The notes beneath the pieces are model-generated. The model was given only the letters and a program-made list of their open reading frames with translations. It made no database searches and had not been told where the DNA came from. 40,469 nt of DNA from contig JAHHDV010000002.1 in NCBI GenBank assembly GCA_019739295.1, forward strand, positions 1-40,469. Direction: 5' to 3'. Below are positions 25,637-34,708 of the stretch, in pieces. Both the position numbers and the translations under genes were made by a program. Origin of the DNA: Taibaiella sp. (GTDB lineage: Bacteria; Bacteroidota; Bacteroidia; Chitinophagales; Chitinophagaceae). The number at the start of each line of letters is the position of its first letter. The stretch's first letter is position 1.

Positions 25637-26632
25637 TTATTTCACCCCGGGGGAAACAGCATTATGGATCATCATCAGGTCAGCCAGGACAATCGCTGTC
25701 GCAGCTTCCACGATCACCGGTGCCCGAAGGGCCACACATAAATCATGCCTTCCTTTGATTGAGAATGCTTCGACCTGCCGGGTATCCCAGTTCCAGCTCT
25801 CCTGAGGATGCGGTGTGGAAGAAGTGGGCTTAACGGCTAACCTAAAGACCAGATCATTGCCGTTCGTAATGCCACCTACGATACCACCCGCATGATTTGT
25901 ACTTGTCGTACCTGCATCATCGATGATGGGATCATTGTGCTCGGAGCCATACATCATAGCTGCCCGGAATCCTGCTCCAAATTCGATCCCCTTAACCGCC
26001 GGTATTGAAAACATCATATGTGCTATGCATGATTCCGCACTATCGAAAAAAGGTTCTCCCAGTCCTGCCGGTATATGGCTCACTGCAGTTTCTATGATTC
26101 CACCTACAGAATCTTTTACAGCTACTGCCTGTCGAAGCCCTTTTTCAATATCCGGTTCTCCATGAACACTTACTACCTCTGATTTGACATCCATAGGATG
26201 GATTATTTGTTTCGCGATGACGCCTGCAGCCACAAGACCGGTCGTAAGCCGGGCACTGAAATGACCACCACCACGAAAATCTTCAAAACCGCGATATTTC
26301 TGGTGTGCCACCCAATCCGCATGTCCCGGACGGGGAATGGACCGCTGCTGTTCATAATCTGAAGATCGCGTATTCGTATTTTCGAACTGGATGAGTATAG
26401 GTGCACCGGTGGATTTACCCTGGAACACCCCCGAACGGATAACCGGTATGTCCTCTTCTTTCCTGGGCGTAGTACCTAACCCCTGCCCCCCTCTCCTCCT
26501 GTTCAGGTCATCGCGGAACATCTCTGCCTGAATTTCCATACCCGCCGGACATCCATCTATAAGAACGCCCACTACCGGTCCATGGGATTCCCCGAAAATC
26601 TGTACCCTGAATACCCTTCCAATACTATTCAT
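25637..26632 (-). CDS. aroC: chorismate synthase
   Basis: Converts EPSP to chorismate using reduced FMN, the last shikimate-pathway step. The 331 residues begin MNSIGRVFRVQIFGESHGPV and include the FMN-site GESHGPVVGVLIDGCPAG, the RRRGGQGLGTTPRKE segment and GGGHFSARLTTG. A little shorter than the common 350-360. It is the last gene of aroB-aroA-aroC, one base after aroA. Intact frame. Confidence 0.96.
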   Translation of the reverse strand: MNSIGRVFRVQIFGESHGPVVGVLIDGCPAGMEIQAEMFRDDLNRRRGGQGLGTTPRKEEDIPVIRSGVFQGKSTGAPILIQFENTNTRSSDYEQQRSIPRPGHADWVAHQKYRGFEDFRGGGHFSARLTTGLVAAGVIAKQIIHPMDVKSEVVSVHGEPDIEKGLRQAVAVKDSVGGIIETAVSHIPAGLGEPFFDSAESCIAHMMFSIPAVKGIEFGAGFRAAMMYGSEHNDPIIDDAGTTSTNHAGGIVGGITNGNDLVFRLAVKPTSSTPHPQESWNWDTRQVEAFSIKGRHDLCVALRAPVIVEAATAIVLADLMMIHNAVSPGVK

Positions 26633-26633
26633 A

Positions 26634-27920
26634 TCATTCTATAATTTTAATATTTGCGCCCAATGATTTTAAATCCCGGTAAAAATCCGGGTAAGACTTG
26701 CTTACGGATTCGGCCTGGTATAAAACCGATTCACTCTTTGCTCCTAATGCCGCAATGGAAAGTGCCATAGCGATCCGGTGGTCATTGTGCGCATGAAGAT
26801 CTGCACCATAAAGGCGTTCAGAACCATGAACCCACATAGTGTTCCCTTCAATATGAACAGACACACCCAGTTTTTGAAATTCGCGCTGTAAGGAATCAGC
26901 ACGGTTGCTTTCTTTATACTTTAACCTTTCCACGCCATGAATACGGGAAATGCCATTACAATATGCTGCTAATACTACCAAAGGAGGGAATAAATCAGGG
27001 CAATCCTTCGCATTAAATTCAAATGCCCCTAACCGGGCAGGTTCAACACGGATGATCTGGTTTTCTGTGCTTACTATTGCACCTGCCCGCTTTATAACTT
27101 CTAAGATTTCCCGGTCCCCCTGTACAGAATCCAATCGAAGACCCGTAACCTGGACCGGCTGAAGAACAGCACCTGCGACCAGCCAGAATGCTGCATTGCT
27201 CCAGTCACCTTCTACGGTATATTCCACTTCCTCTCCCGATATCTCAGAATCCCCATCAAAATAAAAAGTATAATCCGGGGTTACCCTTGGCACCTGTAAT
27301 CCAAAATGTTTCATCATTTCCAAGGTCAGATCAATATATGGAGTAGAGACTGCCTGCCGGACCTGAATAGAAACGGGGGCCCGGGCTATCGCACTATATG
27401 CCATCAATAAACCGGTAATATACTGGGAGCTCATAGAACCGTTCACTGTAATATCCTTTGGCCTGAGCGGTCCCTGTAGCCTGACAGGTACCAGGTTGCT
27501 TTTCGTTTTGACCTGAACACCGAGCTGCGGTAAGACTTCATTAAAAAAATACATCGGTCTTTTCTTCAATGATCCCTGGCCATCTATTGTAATCTCCCGG
27601 GAGGAAAGTGCTGCAATAGGTGTGAACATCCGGATGCTCAACCCGGACTCGCCGAAATCCAGGCGCCCTATAGGCATGTTATCAATCTGCGCCGCCCCAT
27701 GACTATGGATCTCGATGAACGTACCATGATCCTGCACTGCTGCGCCCAATTGTTGTATTATCCTTAGCGAGACCTGGTCATCATTGCTCCTGCCGGGATT
27801 ATGAATCCTGGAAGGCCCGGCATGCAGCAATGCGGCAGCACAAGCACGCTGCATCGCGCTTTTTGAAGCAGGCGCGCGGAGCTTACCGCCTATCTCAGAA
27901 GGAGAAAGAACTACTTCCAC
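26634..27920 (-). CDS. aroA: 3-phosphoshikimate 1-carboxyvinyltransferase (EPSP synthase)
   Basis: Joins shikimate-3-phosphate and PEP to EPSP. 428 residues with the two-domain layout. The N-terminal phosphate-binding KSAMQRACAAALL replaces the usual KSxSxR; DFGESGLSIRMFTPIAAL stands where most enzymes have the GNAGTAMR glyphosate-site loop, so it belongs to a divergent branch. C-terminal HNDHRIAMALSIAALGA is the conserved signature. Overlaps aroB by 10 bases and is one base from aroC, so translation is coupled. Intact. Confidence 0.95.
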   Translation of the reverse strand: MEVVLSPSEIGGKLRAPASKSAMQRACAAALLHAGPSRIHNPGRSNDDQVSLRIIQQLGAAVQDHGTFIEIHSHGAAQIDNMPIGRLDFGESGLSIRMFTPIAALSSREITIDGQGSLKKRPMYFFNEVLPQLGVQVKTKSNLVPVRLQGPLRPKDITVNGSMSSQYITGLLMAYSAIARAPVSIQVRQAVSTPYIDLTLEMMKHFGLQVPRVTPDYTFYFDGDSEISGEEVEYTVEGDWSNAAFWLVAGAVLQPVQVTGLRLDSVQGDREILEVIKRAGAIVSTENQIIRVEPARLGAFEFNAKDCPDLFPPLVVLAAYCNGISRIHGVERLKYKESNRADSLQREFQKLGVSVHIEGNTMWVHGSERLYGADLHAHNDHRIAMALSIAALGAKSESVLYQAESVSKSYPDFYRDLKSLGANIKIIE

Positions 27921-28948
27921 TGTTTCCTGATTTGATTCAATATCCGGCTGATTTGGGATAATTCCAAAGGAACAATTTTTGCTTTTCCTATTTTTTCCAG
28001 CAATACAAAATCTATCGTCCTGCCTTTTCTTTTCTTATCGGATCCCATGATCCCGATTACTTCATCCGTATCAAATTTGTATTGAACCGGAAGTCCATAC
28101 CGCTTCAGTACGGATATCAGGGAATGAACACCGTCAAAACCTGTAATGGCCTGAGAAAGATAAGCCGCTACCACCATTCCGATCGCCACCGCCTGGCCAT
28201 GAGGCAATTGATACAAATTCTCAACCGCATGCCCGAAGGTATGACCAAAGTTCAACAGTTTTCTTTCCCCACTTTCACGAACGTCTTTTTGTACCACTTT
28301 CATTTTGATCATGATATTGGTCTCGATGAGATCCTGCAATGCATCTTTATGATCCCTGTAAAAATCCAGATCTGCTTTTGACAAGGCATCGAAGAGCTTC
28401 CTGTCCCCGATACAGGCATGCTTGACGATCTCTGCAAATCCATAGGACCATTCCGGCTCTGGCAAGGTGGTCAGGAAATCAAGATCCTGGCAGATGATCT
28501 CCGGCTGGTAGATAGTACCGACCATATTCTTATACACTCCTACATCAATCCCGTTTTTTCCACCCAATGAAGCGTCTACCAGGTTCAAAAGCGTTGTCGG
28601 AACTAATACCAGCTTTATTCCACGCTTAAATACCGATGCTGCATAACCAGCCATATCTGTCACTACGCCACCACCGACACCAATCAGATAAAAAGAACGG
28701 TCTACCTGCATGTCTATCATCCTCTGTATGATCCTATCAATCGTTGCTTGCGTCTTCAATGACGCTCCGGACGGGATAACGATAACTCTCTTATATGCTG
28801 AAAATTTCTCAGGATGAAATCCGTAAATGTGTTCATCCGTAAGAATAACAGATTGTTCCTTAGGAATAATCCGGGATAAAGAAAAGAAGGATGCATCAAA
28901 GAAATACTGAACATTCTGATTGTCTATCTTGAATAAAAATGGCTCCAT
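27911..28948 (-). CDS. aroB: 3-dehydroquinate synthase
   Basis: NAD- and metal-dependent cyclization of DAHP to 3-dehydroquinate, second step of the shikimate pathway. About 345 residues from ATG 28948 (an in-frame TTG at 28963 would add five). Motifs are VIPSGASLKTQATIDRI, the NAD-binding GVGGGVVTDMAGYAASVFKR, and VPTTLLNLVDASLGGKNGID with the substrate and metal site, then HTFGHAVE with a metal histidine. First gene of the aroB-aroA-aroC operon, with genes overlapping or almost touching. Confidence 0.95.
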   Translation of the reverse strand: MEPFLFKIDNQNVQYFFDASFFSLSRIIPKEQSVILTDEHIYGFHPEKFSAYKRVIVIPSGASLKTQATIDRIIQRMIDMQVDRSFYLIGVGGGVVTDMAGYAASVFKRGIKLVLVPTTLLNLVDASLGGKNGIDVGVYKNMVGTIYQPEIICQDLDFLTTLPEPEWSYGFAEIVKHACIGDRKLFDALSKADLDFYRDHKDALQDLIETNIMIKMKVVQKDVRESGERKLLNFGHTFGHAVENLYQLPHGQAVAIGMVVAAYLSQAITGFDGVHSLISVLKRYGLPVQYKFDTDEVIGIMGSDKKRKGRTIDFVLLEKIGKAKIVPLELSQISRILNQIRKQWK

Positions 28949-29090
28949 ACTTTCCAATAACAATACAAATTAATCAAAAACAGGAATGTAACACAGCAGA
29001 TGCTGTAAATTATTTATAATATCTCCGCTATTTGCGGAACAGGGAATCGGTCTGGTAATAACACCAAGAGAAATGAGAAATAGCAATAGG

Positions 29091-29918
29091 TTATTTCATA
29101 ACCTGATAATCCTTCAGGATACCTTCCATCAGCTCTTTAACAGACGCCTCAGTTGCATCCCGGCCATAGACCAATCCTGCAAAAAAGAACGGATGAATTT
29201 TATTTTCTATTTTTTCCGTTTCCGGATTTTTCAGGGCATTATAGGTTTCTGCAAATCCGGTAATCCAATATTTCGTCTTCCCGGAATCTACCACCGGGCT
29301 GATCTGATAATAAAGCTTGATCTCATCACTGGATTCCTTCATCATCATACTTTTCATAATAGTAGAGGACCTGGAAGAGATATTGTTCAGCTGGTTGAAG
29401 TAAATTCTCTTCATCAGGCCGACCTGTTCATCAGGTGAAATCAGCAGTGTGCCATCATTCCAATATTCCCCGTCGGACAACGTCATATTGCCGTACTTCA
29501 CCGAATCCAGGTAATCCTGCATCTTCTGAGGGCCTATCTCACGGGCCAGATGTCTGTGAAAGACCGGATCCTGTTGCTGAAAATAGCTTCTCAGGTTGGA
29601 TTCCTTATCCATACTATCTGATAAGCGGCTTACCCAATAAATAGGTTTATTCTCATCCAGAACCGTAGACGTTTCGATACCTACGATTCCTGACATTATA
29701 TAAAACGTGGCTCCCGGTGGCAAAGGTGTGGAACAGATCTCTTTATTGTAATAATTGGCAATCTCTTTATTATTATCATAGATTTCAAATCCCCCTTCTA
29801 AATGGTGCTTATCAAAATAAGCTTTCCAGTTGTCCTTTTCTTCAATACGGACATTATAACAGGCTCCTAACAGGATACAAAAAGTAAAGAGGATAAGGAT
29901 ATTCAGACTTCTGATCAT
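29091..29918 (-). CDS. class D beta-lactamase-like lipoprotein lacking catalytic residues
   Basis: Predicted lipoprotein of 275 residues from ATG 29918: MIRSLNILILFTFCILLGAC, lipobox Cys20. The rest follows the class D (OXA) fold in order: WKAYFDKHHLEGGFEIYDNN, then the active-site region at PLPPGATFYIMSGIVGIETS, then a YGN box at 142-144 and LLISPDEQVGLMKRIY. But the catalytic STFK box reads ATFY (Ala70, Tyr73), the SxV box reads DPV (117-119), and the KTG position after KLY reads QIS. Serine, both lysines and the SxV serine are all gone, so no beta-lactamase or transpeptidase activity is expected. A role in binding or sensing is inference. It has its own promoter; the gene upstream is an OmpA-type protein. 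Confidence 0.8.
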   Translation of the reverse strand: MIRSLNILILFTFCILLGACYNVRIEEKDNWKAYFDKHHLEGGFEIYDNNKEIANYYNKEICSTPLPPGATFYIMSGIVGIETSTVLDENKPIYWVSRLSDSMDKESNLRSYFQQQDPVFHRHLAREIGPQKMQDYLDSVKYGNMTLSDGEYWNDGTLLISPDEQVGLMKRIYFNQLNNISSRSSTIMKSMMMKESSDEIKLYYQISPVVDSGKTKYWITGFAETYNALKNPETEKIENKIHPFFFAGLVYGRDATEASVKELMEGILKDYQVMK

Positions 29919-29947
29919 AGCACAGTAACTAAATGAAAATAATGCTG

Positions 29948-29979
29948 CAAAAGTATCTGCATATCTTTGTTTCACCAAA
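29948..29979 (-). promoter_or_regulatory. promoter of the OXA-like lipoprotein gene
   Basis: TACTTTTG (29948-29955) matches TAnnTTTG; TTTG (29976-29979) is 20 bases upstream, one more than ideal. It is 30 bases before ATG 29918, which supports that start over the upstream in-frame ATG at 29976-29978. Confidence 0.65.
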
Positions 29980-30008
29980 AATAGGGAGAAAAGAAGTGTA
30001 AAATCAGG

Positions 30009-30867
30009 TCATTTGGCAAGTATCCGGATCTCTACCCTCCGGTTTTTTCTCCTTATCTTCCTCGGTAATTTCAGGATCGACCATAGGCCGTGATTTGCCA
30101 TATCCCTGATAGCTTACCCTGGATTTATCTATACCTTTCCTTACCAGGTAAGCAAAGATAGCCCTGGCCCTGTTGCGGGACAGGAACTGGTCAGCAAATA
30201 CGATATCAAAGGCATCCTCATCCGGCTGTACACAGCAGACATGCCCTTCCAGCTTAATTTTTAACCCGGGATTGGAGGTCATGATCTCCAAAAGTTCATC
30301 TACTACCGCCTGAGACTCCCCGGTATACCTGCTGCTATTGACCAGGAAATAGATGTTATCCAGGATTATGGTCTTACCGACCTCGGTTTCCTGCATGGAC
30401 CGGGTAAGCTGACCACCCGTTTTGGAAGAGATCTTCCTGGTTCCCGTCCTTCGGATAAAAATGGATGTTTTTCTGAATTCCCGGTTACCGTGTACCTCAT
30501 CTCCTCTTACTTCGATCTGTCCTACGCCTGAGGTCTGAATGATCTGACCAGGTGGCAATCCTTTTCCGAGAAGGTACTGCTGTACTATGGTTGCCCGGTT
30601 ATCTGAAAGGCTTTTATTGGGAATATCAGTGCCCAGGTAATCCGCATAACCATAAATTAGAATTTTTTCTTGAGTCTGTTTCAGGTTAGTGATGACAGAA
30701 TCCAGTGTAAACTTTGCTTCTTTCAGCAGCCTGCTTTTGCCAATATCGAAATAAACGCTGACCGTATCAAAGTATGCAGACTGGGCAAATGAAATACCTG
30801 TAAATGCAACCCAATAAATGAGCAGCAACAGGATACTGAAGGGGTATTTCCTCACAGAAAAATTCAT
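30009..30867 (-). CDS. double OmpA-domain periplasmic/outer membrane protein, C-terminus shifted by one extra base
   Basis: Secreted protein of about 285 residues. Signal peptide ends near GISFAQ. Two tandem OmpA-like peptidoglycan-binding domains: about 30-140 (VYFDIGKSRLLKEAKFTLDS, then ADYLGTDIPNKSLSDNRA) and about 165-285 (NIYFLVNSSRYTGESQAVVD, then LEGHVCCVQPDE and SYQGYGKSRPMVDPE). As written the frame ends KKPEGRDPDTCQMT; with one base less in the T6 run 30043-30048 it ends EKNRRVEIRILAK, the usual OmpA terminus, with its stop at 30009-30011. The reconstruction is convincing. Lies upstream of the OXA-like lipoprotein. Confidence 0.87.
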
Positions 30868-30946
30868 TTACAGAGTTTTATATCAATACAGGACCGGTTG
30901 TTATCCGGAAATAAAGTTACAAATTACGAAATATCAATAGATAATG

Positions 30947-31004
30947 AATACAAAAATCCTGATAAATCTGCATTCTCTCCTGGATTATGCAGACTTATCA
31001 GGAT
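30947..31004 (-). terminator. terminator after the T9SS gene 31024-32528
   Basis: Long inverted repeat, 30956-30972 (ATCCTGATAAATCTGCA) against 30988-31004, with one mismatch and a 15-base loop, then T5 on the minus strand. It is 20 bases after the stop. Confidence 0.85.
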
Positions 31005-31023
31005 GATCATGAAACAATAAGAC

Positions 31024-32528
31024 TTACCGTTTTACAAATTTTTCATTATAGGATACACCTGTTCCGGAACATTGGATCAGGTAATTGCCATACAGAAGAT
31101 CACGGACAGGAATCTGGTGTAATTGATTCAACTGATTAGCCCGAATATGTTCCTGGTATACAACCCTACCTAATATATCAGTAATGGTGAGGTTCATCTC
31201 CGGATGACTGTTCTCAAATTTAAGCTGGATCACATCCGATGCAGGGTTAGGGTATAATTGAATACCATATGTCATTTTCACATCGTTAACACCGGAAGGG
31301 GCTTCCTTTCCACCGAGGATAAAATAATTAAAATGAGCCTGGTCTTCCTTGGTTACCGTAATAAAGTTCGCAGAAGTATCGGAAATCAGCTCCCCGATCT
31401 CGTACTGATCGCAGTAACCCTCATCGTTGTACAGATAAAGGTGATCCAGGTTGCTTACCCAGAACCCTTCTTTGACATCCTTTCCTACATTTGATTTATT
31501 GAAAGAAAAGGAAAGGGCTGCCGGGCTTTCGATCTCAGAAGCAATATACAGGCCACCATCTTCCATATCCAATATTAAAGGCACTATATCCCATCTCACC
31601 TGAACGGATTGGCTGTGGTCAAACCCCTCTTCTTCACATTCGTAGGAACTTATAGAGGTATCTATACGGGCATACCATTGGTTCGTATTCAACCCGGACT
31701 GTTCTACAGTGGCAGGATTATAAGAATATGCATCATATCCCAAAGGGAAAGCTACTGTTCCCTGGATTCCGGTAATACCCTCAAGCTCATCACTCATCAC
31801 TGCTAATATCGGGAAGTAGCCAAAGAAATTGAAACCTTCTTCGAGATCCGGTATTTCCGTAGCGATAACATGTGCAGGGATCTGGTCCCCGTCAAAAGAT
31901 GGTAAAACAAAGGATGCAAGGTTATCCATCATAAAAAAGCCGCCTTCTACTCTTATATTTCCGTTGGCTGCTTCACCTACAGGAAACCGGGGGTACTACT
32001 TAACTGCACATGATTCAGCACATAAACCGCTGAATTATCCGATAATACCACATCACCGGAACCTTTCGAAACTTCCAGGATACCCATAAAAAGAAAAACG
32101 CCCTGACATTCCTGGTCCCCTTCTCCTATAAATCTGATTCTGGCGGTAAGCTCATAATCAAAAGTAGACATATTGATTCCTTCTATGTACAATTCGTTTC
32201 CTCCGGACAGTGATATGTCACCATATACTTCCAAAGTTGCATTTTCGGTCACGAACATATTAACACTATATTCATCAGCAGTAACCGAAACTGAATGAAC
32301 CTTAGCCGTGCTGTCCGGATATACTATGATCTCCATCGCTTCCGTCAGGGTGACATCTGTGGTTTCATCCGGGATTCCGCTACTGCCATCCTCCCAGGAC
32401 CAGTTCTCAGGATTGTGCCAGTTACCATCCAAAGCACTGCCTGTCCAGGTGGCTTGTCCTAATGCGCTTCCGGCTGAAAATAATGCAAAAGCTGAAAATA
32501 AAATAAACTTTGTTGAAGCAATTCTCAT
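31024..32528 (-). CDS. T9SS type A sorted secreted protein, frame broken by one missing base
   Basis: Predicted exported protein of about 501 residues, no recognised enzyme domain. Signal peptide MRIASTKFILFSAFALFSAG, then WTGSALDGNWHNPENWSWED, the repeat-like opening of many Bacteroidota surface proteins. The frame ends in LSSTPGFL; adding one base in the CCCCCGG stretch (plus strand 31987-31993) gives PVGEAANGNIRVEGGFF and joins MMDNLASFVLPSF without other change. The C-terminus is a type A sorting domain (IQLYPNPASDVIQLKF, ITDILGRVVYQ, NEKFVKR). The break is a one-base deficit, unlike most others in the window. A palindrome lies in its leader. Confidence 0.83.
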
Positions 32529-32529
32529 A

Positions 32530-32556
32530 ATATAATCGATTTAAATTCGATTATAT
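32530..32556. repeat. AT-rich palindrome at the start of the T9SS gene
   Basis: Perfect 10-base inverted repeat ATATAATCGA (32530-32539) and its complement (32547-32556) with a 7-base loop. It begins two bases from the start codon of the leftward gene 31024-32528, so it overlaps its leader. Could be an operator for a dimeric regulator or an mRNA hairpin over the start; no T-run, so not a terminator for the E1 gene. Confidence 0.5.
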
Positions 32557-32643
32557 AAACGTAATCAGCCACATAAATATTGGGTAATGAATCAATTATT
32601 TTTTCCTCAATACATTAATCAGGATAATATCGTGTCAAAACGT

Positions 32644-34624
32644 TTAGAAATTCATCAATTCCTGAACTTTTCCGGGAAGGTATTTTTTCGCCAGGAAGTT
32701 CTGCTCCAATGGTATTGCAAATGGGACAGGTGTATCCAGGCTTCCGCATCTCACCACGGGCGCATCCAGGGAAGTAAAACAATGTTCTCCGATCCAGGCG
32801 CTGATCTCCCCTCCTATGCCTCCGACCAAAGTATCTTCATGCAGGATCAAGACTCTTCCCGTCCGCTCTACTGTCGCGCGTATGGCATCATAATCCAATG
32901 GTAATAAAGTACGGAGATCCAGGATCTCAATACTGTATTCCGGATGCTGGGCAGCATAGGTTTTCGCCCAGTGAACACCGGAGCCATAAGTAATGATGCT
33001 AAAGTCATCACCTTCCTGCTCCAGCCTGGCTTTTCCTATCTCTATAGTATAATACCCTTCGGGTACATTCCCGTCTATGCTCCTGTAGAGTGCCTTGTGC
33101 TCAAAAAACAAGACGGGGTTGGGGTCTTCAAAAGCCGCTATGAGTAACCCTTTGGCATCTTCCGGCGAGCTGGGATAAATTACTTTCAGACCAGGCGTCT
33201 TGGTGAACCAGGCTTCATTGCTTTGTGAGTGAAAAGGCCCCGCACCCACACCTCCGCCGGTAGGCATACGTATGACCACATCAGCATTTTGCCCCCATCT
33301 GTAATATATCTTCGCGAGATTATTGATGATCTGGTTGAAACCTACCGTAACAAAATCTGCAAACTGCATCTCCATCATAGCCTTAAAGCCTTTAATGGAA
33401 AGCCCCAGGGCAGTGCCTACTATCGCTGATTCACAAAGTGGTGTGTTCCGGACTCTTTCCTTACCGAACTCAGTGACCATTCCTTCTGTAACTTTGAATG
33501 CGCCTCCATATTCAGCTATGTCCTGTCCCATCAGTATGAGTTCAGGATATTTGCGCATGCTCTCCCGGATGCCCTCACTGATCGCCTGGATCAGTTTCAT
33601 AGTTTTCTTGGGCCGGGATGCAGTATCAGTAGTCAAAGCCCGGTAGGGCTGATAGACATCTGCCAATTCACTGGCGGTATCAGGAGTAAGGGGAACAGCC
33701 TCTAACCCTGCCTTTACCCCTGCATCGATCTCTTCCTGGATCTCCTGACGGATCTGACGGATACGCTCTTCCGAGATGATGTTCTTTTTCAGGAGATAGG
33801 ATTCAAAATTTGTTACCGGGTCTTTTTTGCCCCAGGTATCAAACAGCTCTTTGGGCACATACTTGACACCACTGGCTTCTTCGTGTCCGCGCATCCGGAA
33901 AGTCATCGCTTCGACCAATATGGGTTTCTGCTCCCGGATACAATATGTTCTGGCTTCCTGGATCGTATGGTAGACTTCCACAATATTGTTCCCGTCAATA
34001 GTGATACCCCTCATTCCATATCCTACAGCTTTGTCTGCTAATTGTGTACAGACAAACTGCTCATTGATCGGTGTACTCAGTCCGTAGCCATTATTCTCTA
34101 TGAGAAAGATCACCGGCAATCCCCATACAGCAGCTGTATTTAAGGCCTCGTGAAAGTCTCCTTCACTGGTACCTCCGTCTCCTGAAAAACGCCAGGGAGA
34201 CTTTATCTTCCCGGCGCAACTTATGTGCCAATGCAATCCCATCTGCGATCGCAAGCTGTGGTCCCAGGTGAGAAATCATGCCACAAATATGATGAGGGTT
34301 GCTACCAAAATGAAATGACCTTTCCCGTCCTTTACTGTAGCCCAGATCAGAGCCCTGCCATTGTAGAAATAATTTGTCAAAAGGCATCTTGCGTGTGGTA
34401 AAAACACCCAGATTGCGGTGTAATGGCATAATATATTCATCCTCATCAAGTGCCATAGTAGCACCGACAGCTATCGCTTCCTGTCCGATACCGCTGAACC
34501 ATTTACTTACTTTTCCCTGACGCAGAAGGATGAGCATTTTTTCTTCTATCATCCTGGGTTTTAAGATGTTGCTGTACATCCGGATCAAAAGGTCCTTGTC
34601 TGTGCTATAGTGTGAAAAGTCCAT
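32644..34624 (-). CDS. 2-oxo acid dehydrogenase E1, alpha-beta fusion, frame broken by one extra base
   Basis: Thiamine-diphosphate E1 of the branched-chain or pyruvate type; feeds acyl groups to lipoyl E2. ATG 34624 starts the alpha half (SKWFSGIGQEAIAVG, ICGMISHLGPQLAIADGIAL). The frame breaks after KVSLAF; with one base less in the A5 run 34185-34189 it reads AFSGDGGTSEGDFHEALN, the ThDP motif ending in LIENNGYG. The beta half starts near residue 325 (LIQAISEGIRESMRKYPE, then GQDIAEYGGAFKVTEG). Total 659 residues, the usual length for the Bacteroidota fused form. E2 and E3 are not in the window, so the substrate class is not decided. Confidence 0.9.
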
Positions 34625-34643
34625 TTATAGAAATATTAAAACG

Positions 34644-34651
34644 CAAAAGTA
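34644..34651 (-). promoter_or_regulatory. candidate -7 box for the E1 fusion gene
   Basis: TACTTTTG fits TAnnTTTG, 20 bases before ATG 34624; no TTTG at -33. Confidence 0.4.
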
Positions 34652-34708
34652 AATGATATATCAGATATCAGCAGTATAGAAATAACGGAACCTGCCATTT
34701 TCCGAACA

